Part shown: positions 35,512 through 43,662 of the stretch, piece after piece
How positions within the stretch are numbered: position 1 is the first letter of the stretch
Layout: each line of letters begins with the position of its first letter
Assembly (NCBI GenBank): GCA_964470455.1
Contig: CAYYCX010000012.1
Location: 3,538 to 67,537 of the forward strand
From: JAWXBM01 sp964470455
GTDB lineage: Bacteria > Pseudomonadota > Gammaproteobacteria > Xanthomonadales > SZUA-36
Direction of reading: 5' to 3'
Length of the DNA: 64,000 nucleotides
Program-made: the position numbers and the translations under genes
The notes under the pieces: generated by a model
The model's database searches: none
Told to the model about the DNA's origin: nothing
Seen by the model: only the letters and a program-made list of their open reading frames with translations

Positions 35512-37110
35512 TCAGAGGTTCTGGTAATTCGGCCCGGCAGCGCCTTCAGGAGTCACCCAGTTGATTATCTGGTATGGATCCTTGATGTCGCAGGTCTTGC
35601 AGTGCACGCAATTGGCCGCATTGATCTGCAGGCGCTTGCCGTCGCTATCCTCCACCATTTCATACACGTTGGCCGGGCAAAAGCGCGTGCAGGGATTGTC
35701 ATACTCTTCAACGCAACGCGTCGTGCAGATATCCGGCTCGAGGATCTGCAGGTGCACCGGCTGGTCCTCATCGTGCTCGGTGGCGGCGAAATAAACCGAC
35801 GCCAGGCGGTCACGCGGTGGCAGCTCGCGGCTGACCCAATCGCGCTCGGGCGCGGTGTATTCAACCACTTTTCGCAATGCCGAATGGTCGGCATGCAGCT
35901 GCAGCGTCGAAGGCAGTTTGCCGGCCGTAATGGTTTCGACAGCCGCACGAATGAAGCCGCGCCACAAACCCTTGTAGAAGGCCGGGCGGATGTTCCTCAC
36001 CTTGCGCAATTCGCTGACGATGGGCGAGGCGCGCAGTTTTGCATCAAAACCGGCGCTGCTCGAAGTTTCCGCAATGTGCTCGGCAGCCAGCATGCCGGAA
36101 CGAAGCGCCTGGTGGGTGCCCTTGACCTTGGGTACGTTCAGCAGGCCCGCTGCGTCACCGATCAGCAGTGCGCCCGGCATTTCGACTCTTGGCAGGGCCT
36201 GGTAGCCACCCTCGACGATGGCGCGCGCGCCTGAAGACAGTATTTCGCCGCCTTCGAGCATGTCCCGCACCATGGGGTGGTGTTTCAGCTGCTGGAACGC
36301 TTCAAACGGCATGAATTCAGGGTCGGCATAGTCCAGCCCGACCACGAATCCCAGGGCAATGCGATCCTTGTCGAGGTGGTAGATGAAACTGCCGCCGTAG
36401 ATGCTGGAGTCCAGCGGCCATCCCAGCGTGTGCTGCACCAGGCCAGGAGTGGATTTGCCCGGCTGCACCCGCCACAGTTCCTTCATGCCAATACCGTAGG
36501 TCTGGGGTTCGGAATCCTTGTTGAGGCCGAACTTCGCGATGAGTTGCTTGCTCAGGTGGCCGCGGCAGCCTTCAGCCAGCACGGTGACCGGTGCATGTAT
36601 TTCGATGCCTTGAACATAGCTGTCCTTGGGTTCGCCGGCGCGGTCCACGCCCATGTCACCGATGATCACGCCCTTCACGCTGCCGTCCTCGGCGAAGGCG
36701 ATGTCGGAGGCGGCATAGCCCGGGAAAATATCAACGCCCGCGGCCTCGGCCTGAGGCGCCAGCCAGGCGCAGAGCGCGCCCAGGGAAACAATGAAATTGC
36801 CGTGGTTGTTCTGCTGCGGGGGGGTGGGCAGGCGTCGCTGGCCGGATTTGGTGAGATACCAAAGCTGGTCTTTCTCCACCGGCACGCAAACGGGCGGAGG
36901 ATTGTCGCGCCAGCCGGGCAGAAGCTGGTCCAGCGGCGCCGGTTCGATCACCGCGCCGGACAGGATATGGGCCCCCACTTCGGCCGCTTTTTCAATCACC
37001 GCGACCATCAGGTCCGGCTTCAGTTGCTTCAGGCGAATTGCGCATGCCAGCCCTGCGGGACCTGCTCCCACAACGATGACATCGTATTCCATGATTTCGC
37101 GTTCAGACAT
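35512..37110 (-). CDS. etfD: Electron transfer flavoprotein-ubiquinone oxidoreductase
   Basis: This 532-residue inner-membrane-associated flavoprotein takes electrons from ETF and gives them to ubiquinone. The N-terminal FAD motif VVGAGPAGLACAIRL, then AEVGAHILSGAVIEP, and the ubiquinone-binding region around GGSFIYHLDKDRIALGFVVGL-like sequence (in part) match the family. Near the C-terminus, cysteines in CTRFCPANVYE and NCVHCKTCDIKDP bind the 4Fe-4S cluster. The first ATG fits the N-termini of relatives. A sigma-70 promoter lies just upstream. Confidence 0.97.
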   Translation of the reverse strand: MSEREIMEYDVIVVGAGPAGLACAIRLKQLKPDLMVAVIEKAAEVGAHILSGAVIEPAPLDQLLPGWRDNPPPVCVPVEKDQLWYLTKSGQRRLPTPPQQNNHGNFIVSLGALCAWLAPQAEAAGVDIFPGYAASDIAFAEDGSVKGVIIGDMGVDRAGEPKDSYVQGIEIHAPVTVLAEGCRGHLSKQLIAKFGLNKDSEPQTYGIGMKELWRVQPGKSTPGLVQHTLGWPLDSSIYGGSFIYHLDKDRIALGFVVGLDYADPEFMPFEAFQQLKHHPMVRDMLEGGEILSSGARAIVEGGYQALPRVEMPGALLIGDAAGLLNVPKVKGTHQALRSGMLAAEHIAETSSSAGFDAKLRASPIVSELRKVRNIRPAFYKGLWRGFIRAAVETITAGKLPSTLQLHADHSALRKVVEYTAPERDWVSRELPPRDRLASVYFAATEHDEDQPVHLQILEPDICTTRCVEEYDNPCTRFCPANVYEMVEDSDGKRLQINAANCVHCKTCDIKDPYQIINWVTPEGAAGPNYQNL

Positions 37111-37148
37111 GTCCGCCCCGCCAGGCCGTAGCTCTCACCAAACCCGGC

Positions 37149-37177
37149 ATTATATAAGCATTGCCGGGCAACGTCAC
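37149..37177 (-). promoter_or_regulatory. Sigma-70 promoter for the ETF-QO gene, within an inverted repeat
   Basis: On the minus strand GTGACG (37172-37177) and TATAAT (37149-37154) are 17 bases apart, and the start codon is about 40 bases beyond the -10 box. CCGGCA and TGCCGG arms at 37144-37149 and 37162-37167 flank the -10 box, so a regulator could bind there. Confidence 0.7.
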
Positions 37178-37206
37178 AGTCAATGTCGGCTAGTTTCGGC
37201 AGCAAT

Positions 37207-37230
37207 ACAGCCGGAACCGGGCCCGGCTGT
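37207..37230 (-). terminator. Weak terminator-like hairpin after the ABC-GAF gene
   Basis: Arms ACAGCCGG and CCGGCTGT lie just beyond the ABC-GAF stop codon. No good T-run follows on the minus strand, so Rho-independent termination is doubtful. It may separate the ABC-GAF message from the ETF region. Confidence 0.3.
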
Positions 37231-37242
37231 CCCCGCTGGTGT

Positions 37243-38562
37243 TCAGGAGTGCGACAACAGCTGTTCCAGCGTTTCCAGCACCAGACCGATGGACTGGAGG
37301 AATTCCTTGTACCTGGCCTCATCACTGGCATCAAAGGGCTGTCCATCCCGCCGGTTCAGCAATTGCGCCACGGCAAACACCCTGCCGGCTGAGTTCTTTA
37401 CCGGCAGGCACAGGATCGAGCGGGTCCGGTAGCCCATTTGTTTGTCCACATCCGGGTTGAATCGAGGGTCGGTGTAAGCATCGTCGACGCGAATGGCTTC
37501 ACCGGTGGTGGCCACCGCGCCGGCGATACCGCTGTCAAGCGGAATGCGGATTTCCTTATCTGGCAGGTTCTCGGTGACGCGCAGCCAGAGCGATTGGGTT
37601 TTGCGGTCAACGATGAACAGCGAGGAGCGGTCCGCGTTCATCAGCTGGCTCAGTTTACGGGTAAAAGCGAACAGGTCCTGCTCCAGCAGGCTCTGGAAAG
37701 CCGCATCGTTGGAAAGCTCGGTAGCCCTCAGAAAATGCTGCGATTGCTGGGTCATCTGGCCCAGCAACGCGCGAAAGCCGGCTTCGTCCAGGTCATCAAC
37801 TTCCGCGCCGGTCCGCTTTTTGTGGCTGGCGCGGGCGAGCGTGCCCATCATGAGTTCGTTGTTGGCGATGACCGCATCGGTAAAGGTCGACAGCCGGCCG
37901 TCCTCCAGGTGCACGATGCGGTCGGCGATGTCCAGGATGCGGTTGTCATGGGTGACCAGCAGGATCGTGGTGCCTTGCTCCTTGGCCAGCACCTTCATGC
38001 GCTCCACCACTTCACGACCGGATTCCTTGTCCAGCGAAGCGGTGGGTTCGTCCGCCAGCAGGATCTGCGGTTCGGAAACCAGTGCCCGGGCAATGGCCAC
38101 CCGCTGCCTCTGGCCACCGGACAACTGCTCCGGGCGGTGGTCCATGCGTTCGGCAAGGCCCACGGCTGCCAGAATCTCCCGAGCGCGTTTGCGTGATTCG
38201 ACCTTGTTGTGGCTCTTGGCTGCTCTCAACCCCAGCTCCACGTTCTGCTGCGCCGACAGGGCGCCCAGCAGATTGTGCTGCTGGAAAATGAAACCGATCC
38301 TGCGCCGAACTTTTTCCAGTACCGCGGACCTGGCGTGGCGCAATTCCTCGCCCAATACCCTGACGCTGCCCTCCTGCGCCGAGCGCAATGCGCCCACCAG
38401 GGTCAAGAGGGTGGTTTTGCCGGAACCTGAAGGGCCGGTAACGATGACGATTTCACCCGCGGGTATCTCGGTGGCGACATCGAACAGGATCTGCTTGCGC
38501 AGTGTGCCTTTGCCGAAGTAGTGGTTGAGTCCTTCAACCTGGATTGGCACTGGTGCGTTCAT
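37243..38562 (-). CDS. ABC ATPase (DevA/LolD-like) fused to a GAF domain
   Basis: The 439-residue protein has an N-terminal ABC ATPase of the MacB/LolD/DevA type. GPSGSGKTT (residues 43-51) is Walker A, LSGGQRQRVAIARAL (near 143) the signature, and ILLADEPTASLD the Walker B region. From about residue 265 there is a GAF domain with RSSLFIVDRKTQSLWLRV and the later TRSILCLPVKNSAG, separated by a polar linker. No membrane segment is seen and no permease of its own type is adjacent; the next genes encode an ABC-2 system. GAF domains sense small ligands, so ATPase activity may be gated by a signal. The fusion is uncommon. Confidence 0.88.
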   Translation of the reverse strand: MNAPVPIQVEGLNHYFGKGTLRKQILFDVATEIPAGEIVIVTGPSGSGKTTLLTLVGALRSAQEGSVRVLGEELRHARSAVLEKVRRRIGFIFQQHNLLGALSAQQNVELGLRAAKSHNKVESRKRAREILAAVGLAERMDHRPEQLSGGQRQRVAIARALVSEPQILLADEPTASLDKESGREVVERMKVLAKEQGTTILLVTHDNRILDIADRIVHLEDGRLSTFTDAVIANNELMMGTLARASHKKRTGAEVDDLDEAGFRALLGQMTQQSQHFLRATELSNDAAFQSLLEQDLFAFTRKLSQLMNADRSSLFIVDRKTQSLWLRVTENLPDKEIRIPLDSGIAGAVATTGEAIRVDDAYTDPRFNPDVDKQMGYRTRSILCLPVKNSAGRVFAVAQLLNRRDGQPFDASDEARYKEFLQSIGLVLETLEQLLSHS

Positions 38563-38645
38563 GGATTCAGTCCGGTTGCTTCAGCGGCTCGCCAAGAACC
38601 CCGAGTATGCCATCACCGGCAAGCCATCACGAGCCCGGGCCGGAT

Positions 38646-39734
38646 TCAATCCAGCCGTTTGTTGAATCGCAGTATGGCAAAACCCATGGCCAGCACGATG
38701 AAAGCGCCCAGAACGAACACTTCCCGGCGCATTTCCACCAGGTCGGCACCACGCAGCACCACGCCGCGTATCAGCCGCATGAAATGCGTCATCGGCAGCA
38801 CTTCCGCTATCCACTGCGCGAGCTTGGGCATTCCTGCAAACGGGAACATGAAGCCCGACAACAGGATGGAGGGCAGCAGCACGAACATGGTGAGCTGCAT
38901 GGCCTGGAACTGGTTGCGGGCAACGGTTGAAATCATCAACCCCATGGCCAGGTTGGCGATGATGAACAGCAGCGAAACCTGGTACACATCCCACAGTGAG
39001 CCGCGCAGCGGCACCTGGAACAACCAGTGCCCCAGCCACAGCACCAGCGTCACCTGGATCAGCCCGATCAGGATGTACGGAAGGATTTTCGCCAGCATCA
39101 GTTCGGGTATTCCCACCGGGGTGGTGATCAGCAGTTCGAGATTGCCGCGTTCCCTCTCGCGCACGATGGCCACGGCGGTGAACAGGGTCATTGTCATGGT
39201 CAGTATGATGCCGATCAGGCCGGGTACCGTGTTCACGGCCGAGCGTCGTTCCGGATTGTAGAATGTTCGCACCTCCAGCTCTGGCGGCTGGTCGTACCAG
39301 GGCGACAGCCGGTTGGCTTGTGCCAGGCGGCTAACCGCTCCCTGCACCACGGTATCGGATCCATCCACCAGCAGTTGCACGGCGGCGCGATCCGGTTGCT
39401 GCAGCCGCCGCTCGAAGTCCCTGGGGATGAAAATGCCGACGCTGATTTCACCCGTGCGCATCAGTGCTTCAAGTTCATTCGCGCTGGCCGCCAGACGAAC
39501 GATGTCGATGACCTGGCTGTGCGCCAGGTCCAGTACGTATTGGCGTGACGCCGCGCTGGCCGCGAGGTCAGCGACCGCAGCCTGTATGTGCCTGGGGTCA
39601 TTGTTGATGGCATAGCCGAACAGCAACAACTGGATGACCGGAAGGCCAACGATCATGCCAAACGTCAGGCGGTCACGCCGCAGCTGCCGCAGCTCTTTCA
39701 GTACGATCGCCAGGACGCGTTGCAGCGCTTTCAT
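38646..39734 (-). CDS. ABC-2 type permease (YhhJ/YbhR-like)
   Basis: This 362-residue inner-membrane protein has one N-terminal membrane helix, a periplasmic domain of about 140 residues, and five more helices near the C-terminus, typical of YbhS/YbhR or YhhJ permeases. FGMIVGLPVIQLLLFGYAIN forms the first helix region. The sequence VPLRGSLWDVYQVSLLF and LPSILLSGFMFPFAGMP fit the conserved transport core. Its start overlaps the stop of the ATPase gene (ATGA). With the ATPase and the HlyD-like protein it should form a drug or lipid exporter; substrate unknown. Only one permease is present, where E. coli has ybhS and ybhR. Confidence 0.9.
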   Translation of the reverse strand: MKALQRVLAIVLKELRQLRRDRLTFGMIVGLPVIQLLLFGYAINNDPRHIQAAVADLAASAASRQYVLDLAHSQVIDIVRLAASANELEALMRTGEISVGIFIPRDFERRLQQPDRAAVQLLVDGSDTVVQGAVSRLAQANRLSPWYDQPPELEVRTFYNPERRSAVNTVPGLIGIILTMTMTLFTAVAIVRERERGNLELLITTPVGIPELMLAKILPYILIGLIQVTLVLWLGHWLFQVPLRGSLWDVYQVSLLFIIANLAMGLMISTVARNQFQAMQLTMFVLLPSILLSGFMFPFAGMPKLAQWIAEVLPMTHFMRLIRGVVLRGADLVEMRREVFVLGAFIVLAMGFAILRFNKRLD

Positions 39735-40747
39735 TGCCGGGCCCTGCGCTGCTGGGTGGCGGCAACAAACACATCTTCCAGGCTGGCCGCGGTGCGACTG
39801 CATTGCACCGGCTGCAGTCCGGCCTGGCGCACCAGCGCCAGCACGGTAGCTTCAGGATCCTGCAGCGAAGGATCAACCAGTACGCGCAGGCTGTTGCCGA
39901 TCTGCGCCGTGCTGTGCACAAAGTCCTCCGCCTCCAGAACTTTGCTGACGCGGCGCGGCTGGTCTGCGATGACCAGCAGTACCTGGGCGGCGATATCCCG
40001 GGACAATTGCGCCGGGCTGCCGTCGGCCACCAGCACGCCCCGGTCGAGAATGGCCAGCTGGTGGCAACGCTCCGCCTCATCCATGTAGTGAGTGGATACC
40101 AGTATGGTGGTGCCTTCGCTGCACAGGTCGAACAGCGTTTCCCAGAACGCCCGGCGGTTTTCAGGGTCCACCGCGCTGGTGGGCTCATCCAGGAACAGCA
40201 ACTCGGGTTCATGCAAAGTGGCCGCGGCCAGGGCCAGGCGTTGTTTCTGGCCACCGCTCAGGGAACCCGCCAGCTGAGGGAGAAAGTGAGACAGGCCAAA
40301 CCGCTCCGTCACCTCCGCCTGCCGCTGTTTGCGCCTGCGACGCGAAAGATTGTAAATGTTGGCAATGAAATCGAGGTTCTGCTGTGCGCTCAGATCTTCG
40401 TAAAGGGAAAATTTCTGCGTCATGTATCCGACCTTGCGCCGCAATTCCTCGGCCTGTTCCGGAATGGCGTAACCCAGCACCTCGATATCGCCGGCCGTTG
40501 GCAGCAACAACCCGCACAGCATGCGAATGGTGGTTGACTTGCCGGAACCGTTGGGGCCCAGGAATCCGTAAATAACCGACCTGGGGACGTACAGGTCTAC
40601 ATTGCTGACGGCCTGAACAGGGCCGAAGGACTTGCTCAGCCCCCGCACGCGGATCGCCCATTCTTCCTGGGCCTGAATCTGAGCCTGGCCCTGATTCTGA
40701 TCCGGATGTTGCCCCTGGGCCTCCGACTTCGCGGTCGCCAGGATCAT
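39731..40747 (-). CDS. ABC transporter ATPase (YbhF-like half)
   Basis: A 338-residue ABC ATPase. LGPNGSGKSTTIRMLCGLL is Walker A, MTQKFSLYEDLSAQQNL the Q-loop region, LSGGQKQRLALAAATLHEPELLFLDEPTSAVDP (in part) the signature and Walker B, and STHYMDEAERC the switch His. The first 30 residues are a Gln/Gly-rich low-complexity stretch not expected in the family. It resembles one half of E. coli YbhF, which carries two ATPase domains. It overlaps both neighbours by four bases. Confidence 0.92.
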   Translation of the reverse strand: MILATAKSEAQGQHPDQNQGQAQIQAQEEWAIRVRGLSKSFGPVQAVSNVDLYVPRSVIYGFLGPNGSGKSTTIRMLCGLLLPTAGDIEVLGYAIPEQAEELRRKVGYMTQKFSLYEDLSAQQNLDFIANIYNLSRRRRKQRQAEVTERFGLSHFLPQLAGSLSGGQKQRLALAAATLHEPELLFLDEPTSAVDPENRRAFWETLFDLCSEGTTILVSTHYMDEAERCHQLAILDRGVLVADGSPAQLSRDIAAQVLLVIADQPRRVSKVLEAEDFVHSTAQIGNSLRVLVDPSLQDPEATVLALVRQAGLQPVQCSRTAASLEDVFVAATQQRRARQ

Positions 40748-41763
40748 GGCGCCTCGTCCAACGGGTTCAATTGCACGGTGACGGGCAAGCCGGACGGCAG
40801 ACCCGCGGCTTCGAAGGGCAGGTCGATTTCCGCCAGGTAGCTGAGTCGTGACCGGTCATATTCGGTCAGCGCGAAATAGGGCGTGAAAGAGGCATCCGCC
40901 GATACCCAGCGCACCTCGCCGGTCAGAGGGTTTTCCACGCCATCCACCCGGACCTGCAGCTTTTTGCCGGGGGTCACTTGGGCGCGAAAAGGCTCTGGCA
41001 CATAGACCCGGGCAAACACGCGTGCATCGGCCAGCAGCACGGCAATGGTTGCACCGACCGAGGGTCGCTCACCCGGCAGGTACAACAGTTTGTCGATACG
41101 CCCATCCACCGGGGCCCGTATCTGGCTTCGTTGCACATCCAATTCGGCCAGTGCAACCTGGGCCTCGGCCTGGTGCACAGCGGCCCTGGCCTGCTGCAAC
41201 TCCTCGAAAGTCGTGCCGTTCTGCAAGGCAGCCAACTCCTGACGGGCGGCGAGTTCTGCTCCGGAGCTGGTCTTCCAACGGCCCTCGGCGTGCTCCAGCG
41301 TAGCCTGGCTGGACAGGTTGCGCTCAAACATCTCGCGTGCCCGTTGATAGTCGTTCAGGTCAGTGAGCGTCTGCGCCTGCGCCGATGCCAGCCGGGCCTC
41401 GGCTTCCAGTATCCGTTCAGCCCGCGGGCCGCGCACCAGTTCGGCCAGGCGGCCCGCAGCCTGGTCCCGGCTGGCCTGCTGTTGCTGCAACCGCGCCTGC
41501 AGGCGGCTGGTGTCCTGTTGCGCAATCAGGGCGCCGGCCTGAACGGTGTCGCCGTCCCGCACATGCCGCGATGCAATCGGCTCGTTGGTTTCCGCTACGA
41601 GTTCAATCCGGTCCCGTTCCAGCGTGCCCACCAGCTTCTCCGGCGTGGCTGGCGAACAGGCAGGCAGGAGCGGCATGAGCAGCAGGGGCAGCAGGGGCAG
41701 CAGGTTCAGGGCCAGCTGGCCAACATTGGTGCGTGATTTCACCCGGGTGATGAAGGCATTCAT
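40744..41763 (-). CDS. HlyD-family periplasmic adaptor, probably a lipoprotein
   Basis: The 339-residue product is a membrane-fusion protein of the YbhG type. The signal region is rich in Leu and Pro (LLPLLPLLLMPLLPAC) and ends with a lipobox-like Cys. A biotinyl-lipoyl half-domain (ETNEPIASRHVRDGDTVQAG) leads into a long coiled-coil hairpin (about 85-215), then the second lipoyl half (SQIRAPVDGRIDKLLYLPGE) and a beta-barrel. It would link the ABC-2 pump to an outer-membrane channel such as a TolC homologue encoded elsewhere. The start overlaps the TetR gene stop by four bases. Confidence 0.9.
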   Translation of the reverse strand: MNAFITRVKSRTNVGQLALNLLPLLPLLLMPLLPACSPATPEKLVGTLERDRIELVAETNEPIASRHVRDGDTVQAGALIAQQDTSRLQARLQQQQASRDQAAGRLAELVRGPRAERILEAEARLASAQAQTLTDLNDYQRAREMFERNLSSQATLEHAEGRWKTSSGAELAARQELAALQNGTTFEELQQARAAVHQAEAQVALAELDVQRSQIRAPVDGRIDKLLYLPGERPSVGATIAVLLADARVFARVYVPEPFRAQVTPGKKLQVRVDGVENPLTGEVRWVSADASFTPYFALTEYDRSRLSYLAEIDLPFEAAGLPSGLPVTVQLNPLDEAP

Positions 41764-42419
41764 GAAGATTGCAGCCCTCCACGAAGGAAGTGAATGATGT
41801 GTTGCTGGATCCGCTGCCTGCTGGCCGGATCAAACGAAATACCCAGGGCAGGTTGCGCCAGTGGCCTGGAGATCAGCGGAAAGACACACAGGGACAAGAC
41901 CATGAGCGCCGTAATGGCAGGATCCAGATGTGGAGAAATCCGTCCTGACTGCTGTCCTTTCTTTATGATCGCGGGCAACATGCCACCCAGGCGCGGTGCG
42001 AGGTTTTCCAGGAAATGCTGTTGCATCGGGCTGCCTGGCAGCAGGACCTGGCGGAACAACAGCAGCGGCAGGTTGGGATGGTTCTGCATGGTCGGATACA
42101 GCAGCCTGACAAACTCCTCGAGATCTGCATCCTGCCGTGCCGCCAGTTTTTGAATGGCATCGGCCACGGGCGCAAGCGCCTGTTCCATCACAGCGGCCAG
42201 CAGTTCTTTTTTGCTGCCGAAGTAGTAGTGAATCATGGCCGGAGTGACGCCTACCGGTTCGGCAATGTCCTTGAGCGACACAGAGTCGAAACTGGCCTGG
42301 GCAAAATTCAGCTCGGCGGAGTCCAGGATCTGCTGGCGGAAATCCGTATTGCCTTCCGCCGCAGGCCGCCCCCTGCGGCCGGCTGTCGGGTGTTTTCGCA
42401 ATTTTCGTGCATGCTTCAT
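41760..42419 (-). CDS. TetR-family regulator of the export operon (CecR-like)
   Basis: This 219-residue TetR-type repressor has an N-terminal helix-turn-helix: RQQILDSAELNFAQASFDSVSLKDIAEPVGVTPAMIHYYFGSKKELL (in pieces) is a clear TetR pattern. The C-terminal half is ligand-binding and resembles CecR (YbiH) of E. coli, which controls ybhGFSR. It is the first gene of TetR-HlyD-ATPase-permease, all with four-base overlaps. An AT-rich palindrome just upstream is the likely operator, so the operon should be self-regulated. Confidence 0.9.
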   Translation of the reverse strand: MKHARKLRKHPTAGRRGRPAAEGNTDFRQQILDSAELNFAQASFDSVSLKDIAEPVGVTPAMIHYYFGSKKELLAAVMEQALAPVADAIQKLAARQDADLEEFVRLLYPTMQNHPNLPLLLFRQVLLPGSPMQQHFLENLAPRLGGMLPAIIKKGQQSGRISPHLDPAITALMVLSLCVFPLISRPLAQPALGISFDPASRQRIQQHIIHFLRGGLQSS

Positions 42420-42424
42420 GGGCG

Positions 42425-42451
42425 TATATTAATTAATTGTTTAATTAAATA
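42425..42451 (-). promoter_or_regulatory. AT-rich palindromic operator upstream of the TetR gene
   Basis: Two TTAATTAA elements at 42429-42436 and 42441-42448 form an inverted repeat in otherwise GC-rich DNA, about ten bases before the TetR start codon. CecR-type regulators use comparable AT-rich palindromes, as remembered. A -10-like sequence is included. Confidence 0.7.
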
Positions 42452-42657
42452 CCAGGGGTGATGGCCGGGACGTGCGGATTTCCATGATTCGCTACCTGCA
42501 CTGATGCCGGTCATCTCCAGCGGTGTTCCAGTTGAACCGGGCCGGGCTTTATACTGACCGCGATCCTGAACAAAGGCGCCCATCGGTGGGTAGCCCGCTC
42601 AATCGAACTGGACAGCCACAAGGAACCAGGCCTGCCTGACAGGCCAAGCCCGATCAC

Positions 42658-43659
42658 ATGAACCTTTCCGGAATTCAGGACCGTCGCATATCGGTCGCGC
42701 CCATGATGGATTGGACGGATCGCCACTGCCGTTATTTTCACCGGCTGCTGGCGCCGCGAGTGCTGCTGTATACCGAAATGGTCACCAGCGGGGCCATATT
42801 GCACGGCGACCGTGATCACCTGCTGGCGTTCAACCCCGAAGAACACCCCTTGGCGCTGCAACTCGGTGGCTCGGATCCGGAAGAACTGGCCCGCTGCACG
42901 CGTATCGCCCAGGCCCGGGGTTTCGATGAAGTAAACCTCAATGTGGGCTGCCCGTCCGATCGGGTACAGCGCGGCCGCTTCGGCGCCTGCCTCATGCTCG
43001 AACCGCGGCTGGTGCGGGATTGCATCGCGGCCATGACGGAAGTGGCGGATGTTCCGGTTACCGTGAAGTGCCGGCTGGGTGTGGATGAATACGAGAGCTA
43101 TGCGTATTTCAGCGATTTCCTGCACACCGTGGCGGAATCCGGTTGCGACGTCTTTGTCATCCATGCGCGCAAGGCCTGGCTTTCAGGTTTGAGCCCGAAG
43201 GAAAACCGGGAAATTCCCGAGCTGCGTTATGACTGGGTGTACCGCATCAAGCAGGAGCAACCGCAATGGACAGTTGTGCTGAATGGCGGTGTCACTGAAG
43301 TCACGGAAATCAACACCCACCTGCAGCATGTGGATGGCGTGATGCTTGGCCGTGCGGCCTACCACAACCCTTGGATCCTGGTGGAATGCCAACAATACCT
43401 TGAAGCCGGATTTGAGCCACCGCAGCGTGAGGAGATCGTGCACGCGATGCAGGAATACTGCCGGGAGCAGGTTGCACTGGGAGTTCCGGTCAAGCACATC
43501 AGCCGGCACATGCTTGGCCTGTTCCAGGGGTTGCCCGGTGCGCGTCGCTGGCGGCGCTGGATATCCGAGAATGCCCATCGGCAGGACGCGAACCACCGTC
43601 TGCTGGGCCTGGCGCTGCAGCACTATCTGGCTGTTTCGCAGCAGCTGGATGCCGCCTGA
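42658..43659 (+). CDS. dusA: tRNA-dihydrouridine synthase A
   Basis: DusA, 333 residues, reduces uridines 20 and 20a in tRNA with FMN. The core opens with SVAPMMDWTDRHCRYFHRL, typical of DusA rather than DusB or DusC. NLNVGCPSDRVQRGRFGACLM contains the catalytic Cys. VIHARKAWLSGLSPKENREIP and VMLGRAAYHNPWIL are the FMN and substrate parts. The start has no strong Shine-Dalgarno sequence. The amidinotransferase-like gene begins three bases after its stop. Confidence 0.95.
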   Translation: MNLSGIQDRRISVAPMMDWTDRHCRYFHRLLAPRVLLYTEMVTSGAILHGDRDHLLAFNPEEHPLALQLGGSDPEELARCTRIAQARGFDEVNLNVGCPSDRVQRGRFGACLMLEPRLVRDCIAAMTEVADVPVTVKCRLGVDEYESYAYFSDFLHTVAESGCDVFVIHARKAWLSGLSPKENREIPELRYDWVYRIKQEQPQWTVVLNGGVTEVTEINTHLQHVDGVMLGRAAYHNPWILVECQQYLEAGFEPPQREEIVHAMQEYCREQVALGVPVKHISRHMLGLFQGLPGARRWRRWISENAHRQDANHRLLGLALQHYLAVSQQLDAA

Positions 43660-43662
43660 ACC

